Positions 24,402 to 31,633 of a stretch of 64,000 nucleotides of DNA are shown here, piece after piece. A model generated the notes under the pieces. It did not search any database, was not told the DNA's origin, and worked only from the letters and a program-made list of their open reading frames with translations. The stretch is from JAFLCM01 sp046154665 (GTDB taxonomy: Bacteria; Planctomycetota; Phycisphaerae; Phycisphaerales; UBA1924), in NCBI GenBank assembly GCA_046154665.1, contig JBJXFG010000108.1, positions 1-64,000 on the forward strand. The letters are read 5' to 3'. The translations under genes and the position numbers were made by a program. How positions within the stretch are numbered: position 1 is the first letter of the stretch; every line of letters begins with the position of its first letter.

Positions 24402-27400
24402 CTATCCCATCAGATCGCAATGACCCCTGCAGCCCTTTCCTTTGAGATAGGGCGGTGTGAGCATGGCGTCGATGGTCTTGAGGATTGTCTCGCGCGTTTT
24501 GTCGAGGTTGAGGTCGGCGAGGTTGATGCTGCCGTGGGCGCCTTGGGCGAGCACCCAGTATTCGGCGCGGCCGGTGGGTGGCGTGCGGTCGTCCGCGTTG
24601 ATGTGGTGGGCCAGCGCGAGGGCGTAGATGTTGAGCTGGAGGTCGTCCTTGGCGGGCTCGAGGAGTTTCTTGGACGGCTGGCCGGTTTTGTAGTCGATGA
24701 GGCGGTAGGTGCCGTCGGGCTCGAGGTCGAGGCGGTCGATTTTGGCGGTGAGCAAGTGGGTGATGCCGCGGGCGTCGGTGATGGGGAGGTGGACTTCGAA
24801 CTCGAGTTCGAGGACCTGGCTGGTGGTGGGGTGGAGTTTGGTGAGGAGGGCGTCGAGCTGGGCGTGGAGTTTTTTGCGTTCGTCATCGGCGTTGGGATCG
24901 AGGGCTTTGAAGTGCTTGTCGAACGCCGCGTCGGCGAGGGCGTGGAGGTCGCGTGGCAGGGGTAGGTTTTCGGGGTCGTCCTCGGCGTCGCGGAGCTTGC
25001 GGTAGAAGAGGTGCAGGGCCTCGTGGGCGACGGCCCCGAGGTTGGCTTCGGTGCTGCCGCGGTCTGGCAGGCCCAGGACGGTGCGGAGGTACCAGCAGCG
25101 TGGGCAGTCCTGGAAGTTGCTGATCTGGGTGTAGCTGAGGCGCAGCGGCGGCTTTGGCGCGGGCCATAGCGGGAGCGCGTGCTGCTGCGCGAGCTGCTTG
25201 ATGAGTGATTCGACGCGGGCGCGCAGGGGGCTGGTGGCGGCGAGCGTTTCGAGATGACGCGGCGGCGTGCCGGCGCGCAGGGCGGCGAGGGCGGCGACGG
25301 CGTGGGCGGCGTCGCTGAGGCGCCGCTCGACGGTGCGCATGGCGGCTTCGTCGAGATCGGGCGCGGCGGCGTCGTGCAGAGCAGCGAAGGCCCACTGGCG
25401 GGCGTGGACGAGTTCACGGCGAAGCTGCTCGTCGCGCGAGGCGGTGCGGGCGGCGGCGGCGAGTTCTTCTTCGAGAAGGGTTGGGGTCTCGACGCCGACG
25501 GCGCGGAGGGTGTCCTCCATCGGGGTCGCGGGGACTTGGAGGTCGGGTCGGAAGTGGGTGAGTTGGACGAAGACGTCGTCGCTTGAGGTGTCCTTCTTCT
25601 TGGGCGCGGCTTTCTTCTTGGCGGTGAGCACGAGTCGACGCTTGGCGCGGGTGCAGGCGACGTAGAGGACGCGGATTTCTTCGTCGTGGTCGGAGGGCTC
25701 GGGGCGGCCGGTGAAGTCTGCGGGGAGCTTGTGGTCGCCGGGGTCTTCGCGGGTTCCGGCGGCGAAGCTGCCGTTGGTCCGGCCGATCTTGACGACGAAG
25801 ACGGTGTCCCACTCGAGGCCCTTGGCGCGGTGGGCGGTGATGACGCTGACGGCGTCGGGGCGCTGCTCGCCTTCTTCGTTCTGCTCGGTTTCGAGGCCGG
25901 GGGCGCGGAAGTTCTTGCCTTCGTCGTCGAGGTCGCGGTCGTAGGCGAGATAGGCGGCGATGTCGGCGGGGTGCTCGAGGAAGGGTTGACGCGAGCGGAC
26001 GAAGCGAACGGCGTCGACGAGCGCGCGGGCGCGGCGCGTGTGCTGGGCGGGGTCGAGCAGCTCGGGTGAATCGTCGCCCATCAGGTGGGCGGTGCGGATG
26101 AGGTTCTCGACGGCGTGGTCGGCGGGCATGGTGCTCGCGGTGCGGCGGAGTTCGGTGAGCAGTTCGATGAAGCGCGCGACGGCGGGTTCTGGGTTGGGGC
26201 TTGTTGGCGCGGGGCGTGAAGGCCCACTCGCTGACGCTCGGGGTTCGTGTGCTCGGACGCCACTGGTCGCTGTTGCGAGCCAGTCCGCGAGGCCGGGGAA
26301 GTTCTGTTGATTCTGAGACGCGCGGCGTTCGGCGGCGTGGGCTTCGCGCCAGGCGCGGACTTGTTCGAGGTTGACGCCGAGGGACGGGCGGATGAGCAGG
26401 CGCTGGGTGCTGGCGTCGTCGCGGGCGTTGGTGAGGAGGTTGAGCCAGGCGAAGAGGTCTTGCACGGCGGGCTCGTCGCGCGGCGTGGGGCGCTGGCGGA
26501 AATCGATGGGGATGCCCTTGAGGGCGAGGGCGGCGCCGGTGCGTTCGAGTTGCGCTCCGCCGCGGGCGAGCACGGCGTAGTCGGACCACTTGCGGTGCGG
26601 GTTGGAGGACTTGTCTTGAAGGATGAGTGCGGCGACGAGGTGGGCGTGGTCTTTGTCGTCGGGGACGGCGTAGGCCTCGACCACGCCAGGGCCGGCTTCG
26701 GTGTCGGCCGCGCGGATGACCTTGCCGCCCAGGGCGCGGTGGTGGGCACGCTCGATGACGGCGTTGCCGACGGCGACGATGCGCGGGGCGCTGCGGTGGT
26801 TCTCTTCGAGCTTGACGGCGTGGTGGGTCGGCCACAAGGCGCGGAAGGCCTCGACGGCGGCGGGATCTGAGCCTCGGAAGGCGTAGATGGCCTGGTCGTC
26901 GTCGCCGACGGCACAGAGGTCGGTGCCGGTGCTTGCTCCCCGGGGGGCGGGCGGGGCGATCCACTTCAGCAGCTCGAGCTGGGCGGGGTTGACGTCTTGC
27001 AGTTCGTCGACGACGACGTGGCGGTGCTCGGCGCGGAGGTACGCGGCGAGTTCGGGGCGCTTGCGGAAGATGCGGAGCGGGTAGGCGAGATCGTCGTCGA
27101 AGGTGAAGAGTCCTTCTTTGAGGCAGGCGCGGTCGAAGGCGTCGTAGAGCCTTGCGTGGTCGGCGAAGGCGGCGTGGGAGAGCTTGGCGGCCTTCAGCGC
27201 GTCGTTGTCGAGGTTGTCTTGGTTGGTTTCGAGGCGCGCCGCCCAGGCGCGGGCGTGGGCGAGGGCGTCGTCGGGGGTGCGGGCGTTGTGCTTGCAGGCG
27301 GCGGCGAACTTGAGGTGCTCGTCGAGCACGGCGTGGTGGCCCTCGGCGGCGAGGTGCGGGAACAGGCCGAGGTCGCGGACGAGCTTGCGGAGGGTTCGCT

Positions 27401-27779
27401 TGGCGACGGCGTCGTCGAGCAGCGACGGTTCGGGGGCGACGCCCAGCACATCGCCGAAGCGGCGCACCAGGCGGCGGCCCAGGCCGTGGAATGTGGAGAT
27501 GTGGACTTTCGAGGCACCCGCGGCGATGTCCGCGGGCAGATGCTCGGCGGCCCACTCGCTGAGTCGGGAGCGCATCTCCTGCGTGGCTTTGACGCTGAAG
27601 GTGACGGCGAGGAGCGAGTCGGGCTCGCGGCCTTCGAGAAGGAGGCGCAGCAGCCGGGCGATGATGACGCGCGTCTTGCCGGTGCCGGGGCCAGCCAGTA
27701 CGAGCAGCGGCGTGCCGGTGTGGTTGACGGCTTCGCGCTGGGCGTCGTTGAGCGGGACGATGTCCCCGGGGTGGAGCAT
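24402..27779 (-). CDS. UvrD/PcrA-type helicase fused to PD-(D/E)XK nuclease
   Basis: 1125 residues. Walker A GPGTGKT is at 30-36; VVDELQDVNPAQ (motif II) and AVGDDDQAIYAFRG (motif III) follow, with VITAHRAKGLEWDTVFVV and LYVACTRAKRRLVL late in domain 2A. This is an SF1A 3'-5' helicase. From about residue 880 a RecB/AddB-type nuclease follows: SYTQISNFQDCPRCWYLR, GAVAHEALHLFY and the catalytic KIDRLD...LIDYKTG near 1010-1030. Cysteines in CPRC and in GCRGHC at the C-terminus could hold an iron-sulfur cluster as in AddB. It is likely a DNA-end processing or repair enzyme. Around residue 515 a repeat-derived peptide (HEPRASASG) interrupts domain 1B or 2B. The start is MLHPGDIVPLND. Confidence 0.92.
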   Translation of the reverse strand: MLHPGDIVPLNDAQREAVNHTGTPLLVLAGPGTGKTRVIIARLLRLLLEGREPDSLLAVTFSVKATQEMRSRLSEWAAEHLPADIAAGASKVHISTFHGLGRRLVRRFGDVLGVAPEPSLLDDAVAKRTLRKLVRDLGLFPHLAAEGHHAVLDEHLKFAAACKHNARTPDDALAHARAWAARLETNQDNLDNDALKAAKLSHAAFADHARLYDAFDRACLKEGLFTFDDDLAYPLRIFRKRPELAAYLRAEHRHVVVDELQDVNPAQLELLKWIAPPAPRGASTGTDLCAVGDDDQAIYAFRGSDPAAVEAFRALWPTHHAVKLEENHRSAPRIVAVGNAVIERAHHRALGGKVIRAADTEAGPGVVEAYAVPDDKDHAHLVAALILQDKSSNPHRKWSDYAVLARGGAQLERTGAALALKGIPIDFRQRPTPRDEPAVQDLFAWLNLLTNARDDASTQRLLIRPSLGVNLEQVRAWREAHAAERRASQNQQNFPGLADWLATATSGVRAHEPRASASGPSRPAPTSPNPEPAVARFIELLTELRRTASTMPADHAVENLIRTAHLMGDDSPELLDPAQHTRRARALVDAVRFVRSRQPFLEHPADIAAYLAYDRDLDDEGKNFRAPGLETEQNEEGEQRPDAVSVITAHRAKGLEWDTVFVVKIGRTNGSFAAGTREDPGDHKLPADFTGRPEPSDHDEEIRVLYVACTRAKRRLVLTAKKKAAPKKKDTSSDDVFVQLTHFRPDLQVPATPMEDTLRAVGVETPTLLEEELAAAARTASRDEQLRRELVHARQWAFAALHDAAAPDLDEAAMRTVERRLSDAAHAVAALAALRAGTPPRHLETLAATSPLRARVESLIKQLAQQHALPLWPAPKPPLRLSYTQISNFQDCPRCWYLRTVLGLPDRGSTEANLGAVAHEALHLFYRKLRDAEDDPENLPLPRDLHALADAAFDKHFKALDPNADDERKKLHAQLDALLTKLHPTTSQVLELEFEVHLPITDARGITHLLTAKIDRLDLEPDGTYRLIDYKTGQPSKKLLEPAKDDLQLNIYALALAHHINADDRTPPTGRAEYWVLAQGAHGSINLADLNLDKTRETILKTIDAMLTPPYLKGKGCRGHCDLMG
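26216..26250. repeat. REP family B copy inside helicase coding region
   Basis: CCCACTCGCTGACGCTCGGG is a family B unit read in frame, giving HEPRASASG in the protein. The frame is intact on both sides. Confidence 0.75.
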
Positions 27780-27846
27780 CGGCGGGATGGTAACTGGGGG
27801 ATCAGATGGATCGGGGCGGCGGCGTGCGGGCGTGCCTGCATGCTTT

Positions 27847-27914
27847 GGCACTTGACCACTTGACCACTTGACCACTTCTACGCCGGAGACCCCTCCCTCA
27901 CGGTCGGGGTTCTG
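27847..27914. repeat. C-rich octamers plus REP family A
   Basis: Three TTGACCAC units (27852-27877) followed by a family A unit (27888-27914) fill the gap before the dehydratase gene. The octamers are in the upstream, C-rich orientation relative to that gene. Confidence 0.8.
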
Positions 27915-27945
27915 ATTTAACGCGGCGATGCGGTATCCTCGGGCG

Positions 27946-28383
27946 ATGCGGTTTGAACTCGTGGACGCAATCATCGAGCGGTCGGCGGAGCGGATTGTGA
28001 CGCACAAGAATGTGTCCGCCGCGGAAGAGTATCTGCAGGATCACTTCCCGACGTTCCCGGTGTTGCCTGGGGTGCTGATGATCGAGAGCATGGTGCAGGC
28101 GGCGCGGGCTCTTGCGACGGCGAACGACCCGAAGTTCGGGCGTCATGTGCTGGGGGGGGTTCGGGCGCTGAAGTACGGCACGTTCGTGAGGCCGGGCGAC
28201 ACGCTGCGTGTGGAGGTGACGCTCGAGAAGGTGCACGAAGATGGGCGGCTGGACTTCAAGGGGTCGGGGAGTGTGCTGAGGCCGGAGGCGGGCGTTGGCG
28301 GCGAAGCGCCGACGGCGGTTTCGGGGCGGTTTTGGTTGAGGGCGGGGCGGGGGGGGATGAAGGGTGTAGGGGATAGGGTCTAG
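27946..28383 (+). CDS. FabZ-like 3-hydroxyacyl-ACP dehydratase
   Basis: 145 residues of hot-dog fold. The central helix and catalytic region read DHFPTFPVLPGVLMIESM, with the active-site His and the Glu of the second catalytic position, as in FabZ. GTFVRPGDTLRVEV is the typical following strand. It should dehydrate 3-hydroxyacyl-ACP. The C-terminus is Gly/Arg-rich and runs into non-conserved sequence. An earlier in-frame ATG exists at 27928; 27946 fits the family start (MRFELVDAI) better. It leads a group with an ACP and a second dehydratase. Confidence 0.82.
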   Translation: MRFELVDAIIERSAERIVTHKNVSAAEEYLQDHFPTFPVLPGVLMIESMVQAARALATANDPKFGRHVLGGVRALKYGTFVRPGDTLRVEVTLEKVHEDGRLDFKGSGSVLRPEAGVGGEAPTAVSGRFWLRAGRGGMKGVGDRV

Positions 28384-28499
28384 GGTGTACCGCAGGCGGC
28401 GGCTTTCTGGCTTTGGTGCTTCTCGCCCCGGCCCCACTTGCAACCGGCCGGTCTGGGCGCGATCATGACCTACTGGCCTGCATCCCAAAAGGAACCCGA

Positions 28500-28880
28500 A
28501 TGACCCGTGACGAGATCTTTGAGAAGGTGAAGGACGTGTTGGTGGACGCGTTGGGCGTTGACGACGACGAGGTGAAGGCGACGGCGCGGCTGCAGGCCGA
28601 CCTGGGTGCCGAGTCGATCGACTATCTCGACATCTCGTTCAAGCTCGAGCAGGCGTTCGGGATCAAGATCGGCCAGGGTGAGTTGTTCCCCGACGGGAGC
28701 GCCCAGAACGCCGGGCTGGTGAAAGACGGGAAGATCACGCCCGACGGCGTGGCGATGCTGAAGAGCAAGCTGCCGCACGTGGATTTTTCGTCGTGGGAGA
28801 AGGACCCGCAGCTCAGCAAGGTTGGGCACCTGTTCACGGTGGACGTGCTGGTGAAGTTTGTGCAGCGGAAACTGGGGTAA
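28500..28880 (+). CDS. acyl carrier protein (extended)
   Basis: 126 residues. The phosphopantetheine site is the Ser of LGAESIDYLDI (near residue 40), following ARLQADL as in ACPs. After helix II the protein has an insertion (GQGELFPDGSAQNAGLVKDG and on to about 105) before the last helix TVDVLVKFVQRKL. Typical ACPs have about 78 residues. The start ATG follows AAGGA by six bases. Its place between two hot-dog dehydratases suggests a dedicated carrier for a specialised acyl chain rather than housekeeping AcpP. Confidence 0.88.
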   Translation: MTRDEIFEKVKDVLVDALGVDDDEVKATARLQADLGAESIDYLDISFKLEQAFGIKIGQGELFPDGSAQNAGLVKDGKITPDGVAMLKSKLPHVDFSSWEKDPQLSKVGHLFTVDVLVKFVQRKLG

Positions 28881-28963
28881 GAACGCGAATGGCGATGTGG
28901 CGAACGGCGAGTGGAAGGGGTGAAAGCGGTCGAGTGATCGACCGGCTCTGTGGTCGCTCTCAC

Positions 28964-28997
28964 TGCGTGCCTTCGTGCCTCCGTGCCTCTGTGCCTT
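28964..28997 (+). repeat. C-rich octamer leader
   Basis: GTGCCTTC, GTGCCTCC and GTGCCTCT units end 12 bp before the ATG at 29009. No Shine-Dalgarno is seen. Confidence 0.75.
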
Positions 28998-29008
28998 TTT
29001 GATATTCC

Positions 29009-29533
29009 ATGCGCTGGATGTGGATCGACAGAATCCTCGAGATTGAGCCCGGTCGGCGGCTGGTGGCGATCAAGAACGTGTCGCTCGCCGAGGAGCATTT
29101 GCACGATCATTTCGAGGCGGATGTCGAGCGTGGGCTGGCGGCGTTGCCGGTGATGCCGGGGAGTCTGATGATCGAGGGGATGGCGCAGACCGCCGGGGTG
29201 CTGGTGGGGCACGCGGGGGGGTTCAAGGAGAAGGTGGTGCTGGCGAAGGTGAGCCGCGCGGAGATCGACGCCGACGCGACGGCGGGCACGACGATCCGTT
29301 ACACGGCGGAGGTCGAGCGGATGGACGCGAGCGGAGCGTCGACGAAGGGGTTGATCGAGTTGATCGAGCCTGCGGGGCGCGGGGGGGGCTCTGGGGCGGC
29401 GCGCGAGATCGGGCGGGTGGACCTGCTGTTTTCGTTCCTCGATCAGAACATGGCGGGGCAGTCTTTTCCCAAGCACAACTTTGTGTTTGGGGAGGGGTTC
29501 AAGACGCTTTTGCGGATGAGTGGGATTGAGTGA
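29009..29533 (+). CDS. FabA/FabZ-like hot-dog dehydratase
   Basis: 174 residues. It starts MRWMWIDRILEIEPGRRLVA and carries the hot-dog core HDHFEADVERG...LPVMPGSLMIEGMAQTAG, the dehydratase helix with the expected His, Glu and Gln. GTTIRYTAEVERM follows. A Gly-rich insert (about 126-132) and the tail QSFPKHNFVFGEGFKTLLR are extra to FabZ. It likely acts on the same ACP-bound chain as the FabZ-like enzyme upstream. No ketosynthase or reductase is adjacent, so the full pathway is not visible. Confidence 0.82.
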   Translation: MRWMWIDRILEIEPGRRLVAIKNVSLAEEHLHDHFEADVERGLAALPVMPGSLMIEGMAQTAGVLVGHAGGFKEKVVLAKVSRAEIDADATAGTTIRYTAEVERMDASGASTKGLIELIEPAGRGGGSGAAREIGRVDLLFSFLDQNMAGQSFPKHNFVFGEGFKTLLRMSGIE

Positions 29534-29651
29534 GGTGGCGGTGGGGAGTGGGTGTCGGGGTGCGGGGTTGATTTTCCATTCCCTAGCTTTTGCAGGGATC
29601 GCGGTTGATTTGAGGCCTGCGGCGACTGCGGCTTGTGTGAGTTCTGGCCGA

Positions 29652-29910
29652 CTCACGCCCGGAGGGCGCATCGAACTTTGCCGGGGGCGCGACGAGCGCA
29701 GCTGGCAAGCCCCTGGATGCGGTGTCGGTGAACCGCTCGCCCGGAGGCCGAACGAAGTTATTCTTCGTTGCGCGCCGATCGCCGTGACAAGATCGCGCCG
29801 GCGTACCTCGTCCGCCCTCCGGGCGGCACGCGTGCTCACCACTTTCCAGGGGCTTGCTCGAAGACTCGCCGCGCCCCTGGCAAAGATCGATGCGCCCTAC
29901 GGGCGGTGAG
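29652..29910. mobile_element. 259-bp foldback (MITE-like) element
   Basis: Outer arms 29652-29716 and 29846-29910 are imperfect inverted repeats of about 65 bp: the left arm begins CTCACGCCCGGAGGGCGCAT and the reverse complement of the right arm begins CTCACCGCCCGTAGGGCGCA. Inner arms 29727-29759 and 29805-29840 are also inverted (GGTGAACCG... against GGTGAGCAC...). A hairpin AACGAA/TTCGTT lies near the centre. No ORF is credible inside. The layout is that of a miniature inverted-repeat or foldback element. The remaining gap (29534-29651 and 29911-29984) holds nothing I recognise. Confidence 0.75.
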
Positions 29911-29984
29911 CGCCCGCGACTCTCTTGCGAGGTGTTGGGTGTTGTGCGAGGTCGGGCTCGACGGCATGCGATACGGAAGCGATG

Positions 29985-30200
29985 TCACTTGGGTAGATTC
30001 GTCTGAGTGCGGTCGTACACAACCACAGCGTCAATATCTTCGCGGTAGAGCGTGGGATACTCCTTGAGGACGTCCTCGGTCGCGTGTCCGGCGGCGAGGT
30101 TGGCGAGCACGGTGCGGAGCGTGACCCGGGTGCCGGCGATGCAGGGTCGCCCACCCATCACGCCGGGGGTGCAGGTGATTCGATCTTGCCAGCGGATCAT
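29985..30200 (-). CDS. DUF433 family antitoxin-like protein, orphan
   Basis: 71 residues reading ITCTPGVMGGRPCIAGTRV, TLRTVLANLAAGHATEDVL and EYPTLYREDIDAVV, the complete DUF433 pattern with a helix-turn-helix. DUF433 proteins usually act as antitoxins next to a PIN-like (DUF5615) toxin gene. No such partner is adjacent: downstream on this strand is the foldback element. The toxin may have been lost when that element inserted or by deletion. Confidence 0.9.
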   Translation of the reverse strand: MIRWQDRITCTPGVMGGRPCIAGTRVTLRTVLANLAAGHATEDVLKEYPTLYREDIDAVVVYDRTQTNLPK

Positions 30201-30244
30201 GGACGGATCGTAGGTCGATCGCGGCGTGTCGGTACCATCGCGGG

Positions 30245-31090
30245 ATGCCCCTTCTCACGCCGTTGTCGCTCTATGTCGGTGTCGTCGCTGTGCTGCTGGT
30301 GCTGGCGGCGGTTCTGCACATGCTGAAACGCCTGGGCCCGGGCGGGGCGCGGCTGCGGGATATCGCGTGCCGGGCGCCGGTGCTTGATCTCACGGTGTTT
30401 GTGTTCACCGTCGCCGGTCCGATCGTCGGCGTGGTGTGGGGCGCGTGGCAGGGTGATTCACTCACGCGGTGCCTGCTGCTGATGCTCGTCGGGGTGCTGG
30501 GGCACATCAGTGCGCTGTGGGTGTGGATCGTGCTGCACGAAATCCGGCACTATTCACGCGCCAGCAGGTCGCCGCGGATCCGGGCCACGCTGAGCAAGCT
30601 CGTCGGCCCGGTGCGGAACCACGTGGCGGTGTGGTGGACGGCGTGGGCGGTGCCGGTGTTTGCGCTGATCCGCATCGCGGAGTATCTGGTGTATCCGCCG
30701 CTGGTGTGGCTGGTGAAGTTCCCCAGGTACGACCACGGCAAGTGGGTGAACGTGAGCCGCGTGAAGTTTGACGGGCTCGTCGGCTATGATCTTATCTGGT
30801 GCTTATATTGCGATTGGATGACGGGGGTGTGGTCGCTCGGCGGCGAGATGCTGCGGAACGTGGAGAGTTTCTGGTGCCCGATCCGGTTCGCGTCGCCCGA
30901 GAAGTGCGAGAACTGCCGGCATGACTTCCCGGATGTGCTGAACGGGTGGGTGAAGCCTGGGGGGACGATGGCGGAGGTGACCTCGTTGCTTGAGGAGAAG
31001 TATCCGGCGAGCAACCCGGCGGGGGGGAATACCTGGTTTGGGCATCCGGCGCGGTTGACGGTGGAAGGGAGAGAGGTGGGGGGGCGGTAG
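30245..31090 (+). CDS. polytopic membrane protein with Cys motifs
   Basis: 281 residues. Hydrophobic segments at about 7-25, 50-72, 78-100 and 128-165 suggest four or five membrane passes. The cytoplasmic-looking part after 170 has LIWCLYCDWMTGVW, FWCPIRFASPEKCENCRHDF with CxxC pairs, which may bind a metal. No transporter or enzyme family is recognised. It is divergent from the DUF433 gene with a 44-bp gap, so promoters probably overlap. Confidence 0.72.
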   Translation: MPLLTPLSLYVGVVAVLLVLAAVLHMLKRLGPGGARLRDIACRAPVLDLTVFVFTVAGPIVGVVWGAWQGDSLTRCLLLMLVGVLGHISALWVWIVLHEIRHYSRASRSPRIRATLSKLVGPVRNHVAVWWTAWAVPVFALIRIAEYLVYPPLVWLVKFPRYDHGKWVNVSRVKFDGLVGYDLIWCLYCDWMTGVWSLGGEMLRNVESFWCPIRFASPEKCENCRHDFPDVLNGWVKPGGTMAEVTSLLEEKYPASNPAGGNTWFGHPARLTVEGREVGGR

Positions 31091-31098
31091 GCACTGAT

Positions 31099-31206
31099 CA
31101 GAACCGCGACCGTGAGGGAGCGGTTTCGGAGTGCCTGGGTTGGAAACCGGGTGCGTCGCCTCAAACCCCAATCGCCGAAACCGCTCGCTTACGGTCGCGG
31201 TTCTGT
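31099..31206. repeat. REP family A inverted pair
   Basis: CAGAACCGCGACCGTGAGGG (31099-31118) and its inverted partner CTTACGGTCGCGGTTCTG (to 31206) bound a 108-bp unit that could fold into one long hairpin. It lies between a + gene end and a - strand tRNA 3' end. Confidence 0.85.
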
Positions 31207-31216
31207 TCCGCGGGAA

Positions 31217-31290
31217 CACCCGAGGGCGGGCTCGAACCGCCGACCTGCGGTTTAGGAAACCGCTGCTCTATCCAACTGAGCTACCCGGGC
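31217..31290 (-). tRNA. tRNA-Arg (anticodon CCT)
   Basis: The 74-nt cloverleaf on the - strand starts GCCCGGGTAGCTCAGTTGG, has the anticodon stem GCGGT/ACCGC with loop TTCCTAA (anticodon CCT), the T arm GGCGG-TTCGAGC and an acceptor 3' strand CTCGGGT with discriminator G. CCA is not encoded. Two acceptor pairs are G-U. It reads the rare Arg codon AGG. Confidence 0.95.
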
Positions 31291-31309
31291 ACGATCTGAG
31301 TGTAGGGTC

Positions 31310-31356
31310 AGGGCTTGGGGCTTGGGGCTTGGGGCTTGGGGCTTGTGGCTTGGGGA
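31310..31356 (-). repeat. 7-bp tandem repeat (GGGCTTG)n
   Basis: About six copies of GGGCTTG/GGGGCTTG follow one another just upstream of the tRNA on its strand, where they read as C-rich CCCCAAG. It resembles the octamer arrays but has a 7-bp period. Confidence 0.85.
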
Positions 31357-31633
31357 CTCGGGCATTTGTCGGAATGGGCGATCGCCGCGCGTTGCGGGTG
31401 GAAAACCCGGAAACAGGGCGAGCGCGGCGAGCGGGTGGGCGAACCAAGTTGGCGGTCGGTCTTGATTCCGGCCCGCGATGTATTTGGATTGTGTCAGGGT
31501 AAGACATGATTCCGGCATCGCGATTTGGGGCCGGGACGATGGGCGGTTGGTCCCTCGTCTCTCGCCCCTCCCCCCTGGCCGCGGCTGATTGGCCATTCCA
31601 CCGGATTTCTATTCCCCTTCAGAGGATTTTCCC

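Noticed and set aside
20880..24965. Very long open frame on the + strand (over 1300 codons)
   Set aside because: It is antisense to the TPR, peroxiredoxin and helicase genes, is Gly/Val/Glu-skewed without domains, and arises from GC-rich third positions.
29652..29910. Integron attC site
   Set aside because: The element is a large palindrome but lacks recognisable core sites at its ends, and there is no integrase or gene-cassette structure.
31217..31290. tRNA as prophage attachment site
   Set aside because: No integrase, phage genes or duplicated tRNA 3' end are found near it; the prophage remnant is more than 20 kb away.
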